From Pinguiococcus pyrenoidosus (lineage: Eukaryota; Sar; Pinguiophyceae; Pinguiochrysidales; Pinguiochrysidaceae), in assembly GCA_019677205.1 (NCBI GenBank), contig JAAMXY010000907.1, forward strand, positions 52,539 through 116,538: a stretch of 64,000 bases of DNA, written 5' to 3'. The notes under the pieces are model-generated. The model saw only the letters and a program-made list of their open reading frames with translations, did not search any database and was not told the origin of the DNA. Shown piece after piece: positions 42,544-53,923 of the stretch. How positions within the stretch are numbered: the stretch's first letter is position 1; the number at the start of each line of letters is the position of its first letter. Position numbers and translations under genes: made by a program.

Positions 42544-44232
42544 CTATCCCTCAACAACCTGCTGCTCCACTTCAGTGCTTCCTACTGCCGCCTCGGCTTC
42601 TTCCCTATAATCGGCCTCGATGTCGATGTTGTCGACGTTGTCGACGTCGATGCCCTCCACATCAATACCATCATCGTCGTCAAAACTGTCACTATTCGAA
42701 GCCTCGTCTTCAAGAGTCGCTTCGTCATCCGAAAGGGCGACCCTCGCATACGAAGCCGACTTTCTGAGGGGGCATCCGCACATGCTTTTACGCTGCTTGT
42801 CGATCGGATGCCCACCGTTGCGATACCCGCGAGTCTCCGGCACTACAAAAATCATCCACAGCGCGGCGAAGGCGGCCGTGAGGCTGAGGCAGACGCACGC
42901 GACGTGCAGGTCGAAAGCCTCCGTGAGGGCGCCCGCTACGATGGGTCCCAGCATCGAGCCCACGTCGGAGAGAAGGCGGTACACCGCAAGGAACCTCGGC
43001 CGATACCCCTCCGGCGCCAAGTCCGCGCCCATGGTCATGACCAGCCCGGCGCTGAGACCGTTGCCCAGCCCAATGACGCCCGCCACGACCATCAAGCTCC
43101 AAAACCCAGTCGCCGTCTGCAAGAGAAGGACACCCAGCCTGTAGGGCACATCCGAGCGTGCGAACAATGGGAAACCGGAAACACGGAGGAATGAGAGACG
43201 TATGTAGCCTGCGGGAGGCCAACAGGAGCTCGCCTACCCTAGGACGATACTCGAGGGGATCCCCGTGAATCTGCGCCCAAACTTGTCCATGATGTACCCG
43301 CTGACAGGAAAGCACACGGCGTCGCAAAGATAGCCGAAGCTGGTCACGATGCCAACGTCGGTCTGCGAAAGGCCGATCTCATCGCTGCAGAAAAGACAAG
43401 AAAAGGAAAGGAAAGACAAGAAAGGAAAAGACAAGAAAAGGAAAGGCCGCCACGATGAGCTTTGCGTCCATCACCAAAGAAACGGGGCGACCCCAGCAAG
43501 CAAGCAATCCTACCCGATGAGTGGAATGAGGACGTTCCTCGCCTGCCGCACGATAAAGAGAGGCATGTTGAAGAGCCCCACGATCAAAAAGATGCAGCCG
43601 CCGCGCCTGATGACCTCGCGGTAGTTCACGTCTGCCGCGCCTCTCCCAGCTGCTGCGGCTGCCTTGGACACGGCCTTGGTCTTGCGCTCGCAGCCCAGGA
43701 AGGAGGACGTCAACGTCAAGGCCAAGAGGCTCATGAGCATCTGCACGAAGAACACCGCCTGCACGCCCAAGTTCTGTGCCAAGACGGCCCCAAGCGCCGG
43801 CCCAAGGATCCCCGCCCATCTCCGACAGCCGCCCACGGCGCTCATGGCCTGTCCCCTCTCCTCCAGAGCCACTTCCTCCGCCACCAGCGTCTGCCTGGAG
43901 ATCAAGAAGGCCGAGAAGGCCATCCCGGCCACGAGGCGGCTGCTGGCCAAGGCCCACACCGTGGGAATGAGCAAGGCGATGAGACTGCCGAAGGCGTCCA
44001 CGCCCAAGGCCGCCGAGTAGACCAGTCTGGAGCCCTTCTGCTGCACCACAATTCCCAGCGGCAGAGCTGCGAGCAACTTGCCGAGCGCCAGCGTCGCCAG
44101 GAGAACGCCAATGTCCGTGTCGGTGGCGTGCAGCTGGTGCCTGGCGTACAGGGGCAGGACTGGGAGCAACACATCTCTGCCGGTGGCGTATAAGAAGCTC
44201 GGCAGCAGCAGTGGGAGGATTCTGGACTTCAT
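42544..44232 (-). CDS. Major facilitator superfamily transporter
   Basis: Exons 43514..44232, 43238..43384 and 42544..43138, 486 residues. The start MKSRILPLLLPSFLYATGRD leads straight into the first membrane helix; 11-12 hydrophobic segments follow. Signature MFS loops are present: GVLLATLALGKLLAALPLGI after helix 1, SSRLVAGMAFSAFLISRQTL in helix 4/5, and after the central junction SGYIMDKFGRRFTGIPSSIV, the repeated 'D-x-G-R-R' loop 2-3/8-9 motif. The tail is long and acidic (SFDDDDGIDVEGIDVDNVDN), which is unusual. Substrate unknown; the drug/H+ antiporter-like pattern is the closest fit. The intron 43385..43513 is a pyrimidine repeat on the coding strand. The open frame reaches far upstream of 44232, but that part is not membrane-like. 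Confidence 0.88.
43385..43513. repeat. AAGGAAAAGAC repeats in the MFS intron
   Basis: The intron's 3' half is composed of 5-11-bp units (GGAAAAGACAAGAA) on the plus strand, that is a long CTTTTC polypyrimidine tract directly before the CTGCAG acceptor on the coding strand. Confidence 0.7.
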
Positions 44233-44899
44233 CAAAGGCCTTTCCTTCTCGGGCGCCGTCCTCCGAGATCCCGAATTGCCACTACACACAGCGCGGAGAG
44301 GGGGAACTGGGCTGCAATTTACACAGAGACTAGCGGACTTCGCATTGTGCGCCTCGGAATTTGATCCCGACGTCGTTGGAAGCGGTCTCCAAAGGCGCCT
44401 ATGCACTCCACTTCCCAATTTCACAGACGTCAGATCCTCTTTGATCCCTTTTGGCGCAGCACCATTCGTCTTCTTCTCGTGCTTTTCCCCCCGATAAACG
44501 CGCAAAATTCGCACAAAAAAGGAGTCCAAAAACCTCGGAACGGAGTACTTTTCTATCGATCTTGTGTACATACCCCAACACATAGATATCGATTCTGTGC
44601 ATTTCAAAACGATCCCGGACTGTAATCAGCTTGGAGTCCGGACCAGAGTCTTCGGAACATTTTTGGTCGTCTGGAGGTTTGGAGGGCCGGAGGCCAAAAG
44701 GAAGAAACGTCTCTTCTGTGCTACGAAACCAAAGTTGGGCGCCACGACAAGTCAGAGGCCTCCTGAGAGTGCTTTGGAGACTTGATGATAAGGAGGGGCG
44801 CGAAGCAGCAACATCTACCGTCGTGGCTCGCTTCCTCTCCCCATCCATCCCTTGCAGTAGCCACGCGTTGAGAGCTCGGTGCCGCTTCGAAGGTTGAAG
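44233..44899. promoter_or_regulatory. Divergent promoter region, MFS and coiled-coil genes
   Basis: About 670 nt between divergent starts. The minus-strand frame is open through much of it, but the sequence there (Lys/Ser/Arg-rich, no motif) does not look coding. No specific element recognised. Confidence 0.35.
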
Positions 44900-46524
44900 A
44901 TGGCGACGCGCACTGGCCAGATCCACAGCTCGAGGAGCTTGACGAAGCTGACGGTGAGTCCTGCTGGTTTCTGCCTCAGCGCTGCTCTCCCGAACTTCTT
45001 CTCAAGCCTTGGAGGCCGTCGCAGGAAATGCGAAGAAAGAAGCTGGAGGGCCTGAGGAGCCGGGAAGAGACCAAGCACAAGAAGGAGCGCCTCGTTCAGC
45101 TCCTGACGCAGAAATTGCGCCAGAGGTACAGCTCCTCTCAGCAGAAGAGGCTCAACCGCAAGATCCACACGATGGTCAAGGACTTCGTGCACGGCATGGG
45201 TTCCGCCGACGTCGGAGACGCCAGCCTGGCAGAGCTCGAGAAGCAAGTGTCCGACCTGTCCTTGACGGCCGACGATGCGCAAGCAGTGTCAGTGCAAGGA
45301 GCAAATGCTCAGGGCCCCGCGCATGGCACGGGCTTGGACACAAAGGCGACGGGGGAGTCGAAGGAAGCGTCCGTCGGGTCTGCCACGCTGGACCTTCTCT
45401 CCGACGTGAGCGTCAGTGAGTGGAACCTCCTGGACATGTACAGTTCGATCGCATACGAGAAGGAGCAGCTGAAGGCGGTGGAGGAGCGCCGGAAGGAGCA
45501 GGAGGCGTTCAAGAAGCACCTCAGCGCGACGCAGATGCAGCTGGAGGAGCAGCGCTTGGCGGAGAAGCACGACATCGAGACCTACGTCAAAGAGCAAAGC
45601 CGCCTGGCGTACATCTGGCAGAGGCAGCAGGAGAAGGCCCGGCAGAAGAAGCTTGAAGTAGCGCTGGAGGAGAAGCGCGTCCGAGAGCAGCAGATCGCCA
45701 AGAAGCGTGAGACGCTCGGGCGCGAAGCGGCGCAGCGCCGTGCGGAGGAGCTCGACGAGATCCGGCGTTGCAAGGAGCAGCTGGAGCTCGCCAGACAGGA
45801 GGCGGTTCGCAAGCGCCAAGAGGAGCACCGGCGGTTGATGGCGATTCTGGAGGACAACAAGCAAGAGAATGCGAGGCGCCTGGTCGCGAAAGCGAAGGAG
45901 GCTGAAGAAGACGCTCGGCTGATGGCAGAGTACAGGGCGAAGCTTGAGCGCGAAGACGAAGAGCGGCGGCAGGCCTTTGCCAAGCGGATGGAGCGCTACG
46001 AAGCCTACGGCCGCCTGTGGGCGGACCAGGGCGCCGGCAAGAAGCAGCAAGAAGAGCGCATTCGTCAGGAGAAGCTGATCCTGCGCGAGGCCAAGAAGAA
46101 GGAGGATGCAGACGTGGAGCGAGAGCGGCGTGACAAGGAATACCTCCGGCAGACCGCGCGCGACATTGCCACCACCAACAAGGCTCTCGCCGAGGAGGGC
46201 CGTCGCCGCCTGAAGCAGGAGCATGATGACGATATGAAGTATGCCGTCGTGTTCCGCCAGGAGGGAGAGAGCTTCTTGCAGAAGCAGCGCGAGCTTGCGG
46301 CGGAGAGGCTCGAGGCCGAGAAGAAGCACGCCGCCTTCATCCGCGAGCAGATCGAGAGTGACCGCCGCCGCAGACAAGCGGTGGAGATGAGCGACGCGGA
46401 GCGCAGCATCAATCGAGAGATCCTCGGCAAGATCAAGGCCGATGAGGAGATGATGCACAAAATCGTCGAGAAGTTTCATTATACGCCGTCGGAAGCACCG
46501 AAGGTATCCAACATTTTCCTCTGA
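44900..46524 (+). CDS. Coiled-coil protein of trichohyalin-plectin-homology (axonemal) type
   Basis: Exons 44900..44953 and 45025..46524, 517 residues; the first exon (MATRTGQIHSSRSLTKLT) has 18 codons, and a nearby alternative acceptor at 45007 would add six residues. From about residue 190 to 490 the protein is one long Glu/Arg/Lys-rich coiled coil (QRLAEKHDIETYVKEQSRLA, LMAEYRAKLEREDEERRQAF) with the periodicity of TPH-domain proteins such as trichoplein, MNS1 and CFAP45/53, which are microtubule-inner or axonemal proteins. Residues 20-60 are a separate basic helix (LTQKLRQRYSSSQQKRLNRK). The end EAPKVSNIFL is not helical. The cilium assignment is by family pattern, and I cannot name the orthologue. 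A flagellated stage would fit. Confidence 0.75.
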
Positions 46525-46817
46525 GCTAGGCTGTGCCACCAGCTGCACGTAGGTAGCTAGAGGAAGAGAGACTGAGAGAAAGAGGGCCAGAGAGGCGGAG
46601 AGAAAGGGAGAGGCATGGGTCGAAGCTCTCCGGGACGTGATGAAAAAGATGGATGAGGGCAAGCAGAAAGGCAATCCTGGCGATCAACGTCATGTACTTC
46701 TCTATTCATGTCAAAAGCAGGCAGCCACCTGCCTTGCGTTCAACGGGCAAGCCACCGGCTCTCCGTCTGAGAAGCTCCGCGGCTGTCCCCAAGCTAGCAA
46801 AAAGTTCTACGTGGCGC

Positions 46818-48626
46818 TCAATCTGCCAAAAGAGACTGCTTTAGCGCCGCCGCCATGGGCAGATTGGACGCGTACGCAGAGTCCACGGTGCGCATGCAGG
46901 AGGCCACTTCCGCCGAAGACCCCGCCACCATCGGACTCGAGAGGCAGGCGTATCCCGCGGCCACGCCGCCCTCGTCTACATTCAACGGCTTTGCGCGCAG
47001 AATGAAGCCACCAGCGGAGTTCAAGAGAGAGCCGCCGCTGGTCCCGGCCCCCAGGAAGATTCCGAAAATGCCCAACTCGTGCAGGGCGGGTCCCGTCTCC
47101 ACTTGATAGCGGCCGGAAGTGGCCGCGGAAGGGACGTCAACCTTCTTCATCAGAGCAGCTGCCTGCGGCCTCGGTCGCAGCCGCTGCATCAGAATGTAAG
47201 CCGAGAGCTCTGACTTGCCCATGGACTTCAGCGCCGACGCCACCTCCGCGCCGTACAGGTTGTGCCCGCCGCCTTCCCGCTGGGGCTTGATGACGAAATC
47301 GTCGGGTCTCTTCAGTGCCTCCTCGACGGCGAGCCTCGTGCTCTCGTCAGGGGCATCCTCTCCCAGTGGCCACAAGCCTGCGAATGTCTCACGCAGCCGA
47401 GCGGATTCCTCTGCCGTCATGAACCTCTCAAGCGCTCCCGGCATCGCCAGCACCTGCTGCACCTTCTTGGTTCCTGACAACTGGTACGCCACGCTCGGAC
47501 ACTGGATGGCAGAGCTCATCTCCATGAGCAGGCGCGCGTCCCAGCAAAGGTCCTCGATCGCCGCCGCGCTGTGCGCAGAGCCCAGGCCCAGCTCGTCGTT
47601 GCCGTCCTTCGTGTAGTCCTCTGGATCGTAGCCCGACCTGTAGTAGACCACGGAGACCTCTCGCGCGCCTTGCTGAGCGCCTCCGAGCGGCTTGAGGAAC
47701 TCCTCCGTGGCCACCGTGGTAGCCTCATTAGGCAACAGGAGCAGCTTCGGCCGGCGCGTCGCACCGGCGGCCTCCCCGAGGCGCAGCCTCCTTCGCAGCT
47801 CCGCGAGCGTCGCGCGGACGACCGGGATGCCGTACTCACTGGAGAGCTCCATCTCAACCAGTCGCTGGTCGTTCACATTCCGCTCTGCCTCCTGCACCAC
47901 AAAGACCACTGCAGGGTTCGCCTCCGGATCCAGCTTGCGATACTCCGAGTGCGCCGCGGCGATGCCCATCGCGATGCTCTGCAGCGCCTCGTTCTGCGGC
48001 AGAGCAGTGGCAAGGGGAGCCGCAGGCGCGTCCGCAGGAGCCACTCCGTAGCCCGGCGAGCCGCCTGTCGCAATGGCTGCGTTCAGCACTTCCGTCGCGC
48101 GGAAGTCGTCGGCCATCTGGTCGTTGAGGAAGCGCCTCCGCGCCGCCAGATGCATGTGCGACACCACTGTCGACAGCGCTCCGAAGGACGACGAGATGGT
48201 GTTGAGCTCCACTTGCTTGGCCGCCGCTGTGTCCGTGCCGTCGCCCACCGGGTGATGGAACATGTAGTCGCTGCGGTTGACGCCCAGCATCACTCGCGAC
48301 TCCAACTGCGCCGGCGTGGCGCGGAACACCTGCAGCAGTCTCCGCACGAAGTCGTCGGCCTTGCTAGTGCTATCCAGGGTGTCTTCTAGAAAAGCCGCGT
48401 CGCGAGACACGCGGTCTACTAGCACGTTGTACAGCGGCGCGATGTCGAAGCACTTGGCCAGTTCTGTCGCCGGCACCGCCCCGGGTAGAAGACTGGAGGA
48501 CACCACAACCATCGGAGAGGTTCGCTGCGGAGATGACAGCACCAACAGACCCTTTGCTCTGGCAAACGCAGTGCTGAAATCGGCCAACTGCTGCAATTCC
48601 GCCTCTCGGAGCGGAAATGCCGCCAT
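46818..48626 (-). CDS. GSS: Glutathione synthetase (eukaryotic type)
   Basis: Single exon, 602 residues, somewhat longer than the ~475-540 usual. Family text is dense: IAPLYNVLVDRVSRD, NRSDYMFH, KQVELNTISSSFGALS, VVYYRSGYDPEDY, CPSVAYQLSGTKKVQQVLAM, the glycine-rich ATP loop KPQREGGGHNLYG, and HELGIFGIFL with NVDEGGVAAGYACLSSP near the end. It adds glycine to gamma-glutamylcysteine with ATP to make glutathione, as a homodimer. No plastid or mitochondrial leader is evident at MAAFPLREAELQ, so the protein is probably cytosolic. Extra length comes from an Ala/Pro-rich insert (PADAPAAPLATALPQN) and the region before the ATP loop. Convergent with the coiled-coil gene; its 5' end faces the C2HC/PAH gene. 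Confidence 0.96.
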   Translation of the reverse strand: MAAFPLREAELQQLADFSTAFARAKGLLVLSSPQRTSPMVVVSSSLLPGAVPATELAKCFDIAPLYNVLVDRVSRDAAFLEDTLDSTSKADDFVRRLLQVFRATPAQLESRVMLGVNRSDYMFHHPVGDGTDTAAAKQVELNTISSSFGALSTVVSHMHLAARRRFLNDQMADDFRATEVLNAAIATGGSPGYGVAPADAPAAPLATALPQNEALQSIAMGIAAAHSEYRKLDPEANPAVVFVVQEAERNVNDQRLVEMELSSEYGIPVVRATLAELRRRLRLGEAAGATRRPKLLLLPNEATTVATEEFLKPLGGAQQGAREVSVVYYRSGYDPEDYTKDGNDELGLGSAHSAAAIEDLCWDARLLMEMSSAIQCPSVAYQLSGTKKVQQVLAMPGALERFMTAEESARLRETFAGLWPLGEDAPDESTRLAVEEALKRPDDFVIKPQREGGGHNLYGAEVASALKSMGKSELSAYILMQRLRPRPQAAALMKKVDVPSAATSGRYQVETGPALHELGIFGIFLGAGTSGGSLLNSAGGFILRAKPLNVDEGGVAAGYACLSSPMVAGSSAEVASCMRTVDSAYASNLPMAAALKQSLLAD

Positions 48627-49231
48627 TTCGGGAGATCTGCGCGAAGGAAACTGCGCAGATTTCTGTGGCGCTTCCGATCTCCGGATCCGACGGATTCTGC
48701 CCAGATTTAGAATGCCCGGGACACCGAGTTTGCAAATTTTGAAATGGGCATAGGAAGCCGAGGTTTGGAAGGTTCACGAAGCGTCAGGAAGCATCGGACT
48801 GCGCTCCGGGCGCGAGGGGACGGAGGCGGACAGATGCGGGGATCTCCAACTTGAGCATTGACGTCACTTGTCCCCTGGTGCTTCGTCAGTGACCAGAATC
48901 AGAGGAATTCACGAAGCTTAGCCGAGCCTCTGATAGGTCCTCCGCAGCTCCGTCCTTGTTGTCCCAATTTAGAGCACACCTTAGAAAGATCAAGATAAGA
49001 ATCCCGGGCGCTCCGGACCTCTCTCTTCATTTGGCGTCGCGCGGCGCCTCTGCTGCGCTCTCTGCACTGTGCACTGCGGCATCTGTGGGCGCCACATCGC
49101 ATCTGAGACAGCCCGGTCCAGTGGCGTGGGACGCAGAACGCGATTTGTGTGGCGCAGGGCTTCGTTCGAAGCTGGTTTCGGACGACCTTTTTCACGCGTC
49201 GGTGGCCCTCGCTCGACCTTTGCGCGCGCAG
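48627..49231. promoter_or_regulatory. Divergent promoter region, GSS and C2HC/PAH genes
   Basis: About 600 nt between two divergent starts. The plus-strand frame before 49232 is open, but the residues look random. No element recognised. Confidence 0.35.
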
Positions 49232-52200
49232 ATGCCGTCCAGATACACCATTCGGGAGACGCAGTGCCCCGTTTGCGGCCAGAGCTTCCCCACGGTGAGT
49301 GCTTGCGGTCGAGAAAGTTCGGAGGCGGAAACACCGCGAGCAGCCGAAGGACACGAGGGGCCCTGACCCGCCCCCTTCGCGCCACAGAGTACCATCGCCA
49401 GCCATGCGGATCGCTGCGTCGTGCGCAACTGCGAAGTGGACGCCGAGGACGCGAAGAATGGCGGCAGAGCGGTGAGGACGTCGCGGAAGAGACCTCTGGC
49501 GCTAGCGCGCGACTCCGCGGACACTGCGCCCAGAAAAGCCAGGAGAACCGCGAAGGCGCAGGGGCCGGGCAAACGCCGCCGCGGAAGGCCGAGGAAGCAT
49601 CGCGATCCTGAAGACCCTTCGGAGCCGGACGCGGAGAGTGTGGCCGCGGAAAGGAAGGGCGAAGGACAGGTCGACAAGACAGCGTCGGGCAAACGCAAGC
49701 GGGGACGGCCGCGGAAGGATCGCGGATCCGAAGAGCGGCGCGAGAAGTACGCGGAGAAGTTGAGCACGGACTTGAAGGTGGATGTCGAGGTCGACGACGA
49801 CCTGGAGGTCCGCGTGACGCCGCGGCCGAAGCGCAGAGGCAGGCCACGGAAGAAACGCAATTCCGCAGCGCCAGAGCCGCAGGAAGACTCGGGGATGGCC
49901 TTGGACTGGCAGCGCGAGAGGAGCTTCGCGAAAGATGCGCCCAGCATCGAATCGGCGGTGAGTCGCGTGACACGGCTTGTTGCTCGTCAAGATAAAGCTG
50001 TGCGGTCCTTGGCTGATGCCTCGCGTGCCTTCACCATCAAGGAACTCCCCGAGCGGTTTGCCGCAGATGTCGACGCGGGCAAGTTGGAGCGCGTGAGCAC
50101 CGACATCGAGTCCTTCCTCCGGAGAGCTTCGCGGGCACAGTACTACGCAGTGCGTCCAAGCGGACGGGTTATTAGCTACAGGTCCTACAAGCGGAAGAAG
50201 AAACTACACGGTAGGTAGCTTGGCAGGGAACTCAACGAGGGACATCCCGCGGCTCACGTTTCGGGTTCTTGTCGGCGCCCTGTAGAGTCCTCGAGCGACG
50301 TAGGAAGCCTGAAGGAGGATGACGATGACGAGGAGAACGTGGAAGCGGCGATCTTCGAAGAGGCTGCTGCCGAAAGCAGCGACTCCTTCGGTCTCCTCGA
50401 CGACACCTTCGACGAGGTTCATGCTGGGGAAGTTGGAAGCGATTGTGGGTCGTACCAGGAGCCTTCCCCGCCCCTCGTCCACGGTCAAGACAAAAGCAGA
50501 GAAGCCAAAGGGCGCTCCAGCAGGCGCGGCAGCGGTGGATCTGATGGCGAGGCAAGCACCGTGGGCAAGGTAGCAGAGGACCCAAGGCTGAGGAAGAGCC
50601 TCCGCGCACGAGCAAGACCGTGCCACCCCCTGGAGACCGCGTGGAGCCCCGTGGCGATGCAGCAAAGGGCGAGCCGAAAGTCGAGCAGGAAAGGCAAAGC
50701 CGGAAGGGGGCGGGGACGAGCAGCTCCGATGCGAGGCCCAGCCCCCGCTCCAGCATCAGCATCAGCATCAGCATCAGCATCAGCATCAGCATCAGCATCA
50801 GCATCAGCATCAGCATCAGCATCAGCATCAGCATCAGCATCAGCATCAGCATCAGCTTCAGCTTCAGCTCCCGACCCCGTCCTGGACGGAGATCACAGCG
50901 GCGATTCTGCGGACTTTGATTTCCGACACGTTCATGCGAACATTGAGGAAGACGACTTCTCCAACGATTGGGCCTGTGACCCCGCGTTGGCCAACAGGCG
51001 GACCTGGCAGATGCGGGCTTCCGCAGCGACGGTGCGCAGGTCTGCTGCGCAGCGTCGCGAGCCGGCCGCAAAGCACCGCGGGCCAGCCGCACAGCTTGGC
51101 GCATCCGATGCCTACAGCAAGGGCAGGAGGAAGGTGGCGGAGAAGAGGTGCAGAGTTCGCGGCGACGCGGGGGATGACCCCGAAGGGACGAGAGCGTCCT
51201 TCGTCTTCGGCTCGACATTCAACGATGTCCGGCAGAGCGAGTATGACAGCATCCCAGACATGGAAGACGGCGATCTCTTGCAAGCCTTCGACGAGAGGCG
51301 CTCGCAGCAGGAGTCGGAAAGCTTTCAGATCCGCGAGTACCGGGACGCCAAGGGCTCCCCGCCGCAGCAGGCCCGAGGAGGGGTGGCGCAGAAGGTGGCC
51401 GCCGTTCCGAACGAGATAAGCGAGTGCGAGGATATCATCACGATCGACTTCTCCACACCGCACTCCAACGACACCAAGGTGGTCGTCGACGACGATTCGC
51501 CACCCTGGGGCGGAGGCTCAGCCGCGTCGCAGTCCTGGAGCTCGCCGGCGGATCAGCAAGCCTTGGGAGCGGCGAAGGCGTATCTGAAGGATCTGGAAGA
51601 GGCTTATCGGCACAAGCCCGAGGTGGTGGAAGGGTTCTTCCAGCTGCTCCAGCAGGTCCGCCAGAAGACCATCTCAACCAGTGACATCATCGAGCGGGTC
51701 GTGAGCCTCTTCCGCGACCAGCCGAAGTTCATCGTCCAGTTCGACCAGTTCCTTCCGCAGGGCATCTCCATGCAAAGCTACCTGCGGGCGTCCGGACGTC
51801 GCCACCCGAGGTCAGACGACGTCATCAACGCGGTCTTCGAGATGGACATTTCCCGGCGCTACCGCAAGGGGCTCCGAAGAGGAGATGGCGACGGACCTGC
51901 GCCGCCGGGAAGCGCGGAGAACCCCGGCCGGGTGAGTATCGACATCCCCTACGCTACCAGCGCAGCGTCCGGGGCGCGCTTCGCGTATGGCGTCGAAGCC
52001 GGCGGTGCCGAACAGCTGCCACGGCCGGACGGCCTTGGCCGGGGCTTCCACGCCGCAGCCAAGGGCGCCTTTCCCGCGAACGAGGATATCTTGAGTGACA
52101 TGCCTTTGTGGAGCGATGAGGACACGATCTACCGGGAAGCCCCGTCCAGGAGCGGCAACAAGATGGTGGGCAAGGAGTACGCCATGTTCGCGGCGGAAGA

Positions 52201-53074
52201 CATTCCCCAGAACGAAGGCTGTGCCAGAGCCCGGGTCTATCAGCGCATTCCTGGCATCGAGGTGCGGGGCTCGACTGTGTACGAGATGGGCCCCTCGGCG
52301 GAAGCGCTGCTTCGCCGCGCGTACCAGCTGCTGCGCAGCCTGAAGGATCACATGAAGGACCGGAACGGCGAGTTCAAGGAAATTCTGGCCTTGATTCTGG
52401 TGCACAAAGACGCAGCGTCCTCGGCGAATCAGGCGCGGAAGGTGAGCCACGGCTGGGCCGGCAACGAAGCCGAGTAGCAGATCCGCTGACGGGGACGCTA
52501 CGACCCTTGCACGTGCAACGCAGGCTACCGACGAAATCCTTCAAGACCTCCGGCGTATCTGCGGCAATGATGACGAGGCGCTGCGGGACCTTGACGAGTA
52601 CTTGAAGGGCTACTACCAGGACGACCGCGCCGAAGACCGTCCCGTGGAGCCGCTCCAGAGGTACTTCGCCCTGCCTGTCCCGTCTGAAGGGCATCAAGCC
52701 CGTTACGATGCCCATAAACCTGATCTGCTGCGCACGACAGCGCTCCCGTGAACGTCAGCTGGATGCAGGAACAGCAGTGGGTTCCCTTCCAGCCCATCGC
52801 GCCGTGCGCCTTTGCCACGAGCAGCCCGGCCGCGCAGCCAGTCGTGTACTACTCCAACTACCATCCGTATCTGCATCCGCGCATCGCCGAAGACGCCCCA
52901 ATGTACGTTGTTTTGGCGGCGGCGGGTTGGCGAGTTGCCGAGGGTCGTTGCTAACCATGGCTGCCGCATAGGATGCGAGAGGAGGATCCTCGGCAGCGCT
53001 TCCACCGCTGGAGCGCCGCGGGCACAATGGGGTCGAGGCAGACTCCCTTCGGTCCCATGTTCCAGCGGAGTTGA
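49232..53074 (+). CDS. Chromatin protein: C2HC finger + AT-hooks + PAH domain
   Basis: Six exons: 49232..49294, 49388..50210, 50286..52441, 52524..52660, 52741..52902 and 52972..53074; 1,147 residues, all phases consistent. The N-terminus is a UBZ4/Rad18-like finger, C12-x2-C15-x11-H27-x3-C31, which spans the first splice. Three AT-hooks follow, each with core GRPRK (about residues 88, 129 and 175), for AT-rich minor-groove binding. After an acidic stretch and an Ala-Ser repeat comes a SIN3-type PAH: AAKAYLKDLEEAYRHKPEVV, TSDIIERVVSLFRDQPKFIV and QFDQFLPQGIS. A helical C-terminal region (NQARKATDEILQDLRRI) and a Tyr/Pro-rich end (VVYYSNYHPYLHPRIAEDAP) complete it. PAH domains bind short helices of transcription factors, so a nuclear repressor or recruiting factor is likely. 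A PAH beside AT-hooks and a UBZ-like finger is not an arrangement I know. Confidence 0.82.
50750..50871. repeat. (CAGCAT)n coding an Ala-Ser tract
   Basis: About 17 perfect six-base units, then CAGCTT variants, inside exon 3 of the C2HC/PAH gene; in frame they read (Ser-Ala)n. Near-identity of units suggests recent expansion. It separates the AT-hook part from the PAH part. Confidence 0.9.
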
Positions 53075-53923
53075 CCGGCAAGAAAGGAAGGCTTGATTGC
53101 GCTCACACCTGAAGGAGACATCTCCTCAAAGAACGAGAGAACTTGATGTCCGCAGCCTGGATGTCCGAAGCTTTGCTGACTGAAGGTATGAAGTTGTCGA
53201 AGGCGCGATTGCCCGAAGCTCTATACAGATGTAAAGATGCAAGCACGAGAAGAGAAGGGAAGGATCAGCTGCTTCAGTCTTCTTCGCGTCTTTCCGGGCA
53301 GGAGCACTGGATAAGAGGCATGCCTCGGCGATGCTGCTTCGCGTCATTTGCAGAATCAGAATGTAGACAGGCGAGTTCTGATCTCCTCGTCGGCACTAAA
53401 GACGCCTGAAAAGCTGATCCTCCGAAAGAAGTGCCCCTCACCTTCGCTCTGGAGACTGCTGCGCTCTTTCACAGCACTTCCTTCGCAGCTCCGAAGCCCG
53501 TGGAAGTCACAAGTCTCGGGCTTCCGGAAGAGGCCAAAGAGCAGGCCACAGAGCATGAAGAGCTCTTTGCAAGGGGCGCCGACACCGTCCCAAAACGCAT
53601 CCGAATCTGAAGCATAGGGGAGTTCAGGCGCAGATCCGAAGGCCGAGGGTGAAAGCTCAAAGCGTTTCTTCTTTTGAAACAAAGGACCGAAGATATCTTC
53701 ATGTGATACTGTGCCACAGCTCTGTATTCCATGGGAATTAGACATGATAATTTGAATATTTCGAATTTTCAGGTGTTTCATCCCCGTTTGCGCCGTCAGA
53801 CAGCGCTGCAGAAGAGATTCGGCGTTTGAAGTGCGATGTACTGAGAGAGACGCACGCGAGTCACTGCACCTTCGCCTCGACTAGTACTGCGTCCACAGGC
53901 GCGTGGTGTAGAAGCGCAGAAAG
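53075..53923. other. Intergenic, with one possible minus-strand ORF
   Basis: About 850 nt, richer in AT than the genes. A minus-strand frame at 53356..53781 (141 codons) contains natural-looking text such as MSNSHGIQSCGTVSHEDIFG and CKELFMLCGLLFGLF, but no family is recognised and no neighbour supports it. The likeliest content is the 3' UTR of the PAH gene and the EHD promoter. Confidence 0.3.

Noticed and set aside
45289-46674. 461-codon minus-strand frame rich in Leu
   Set aside because: Complement of the Glu/Lys/Arg coiled coil; its Leu richness comes from reverse-complemented GAG/AAG codons and is not a membrane protein.
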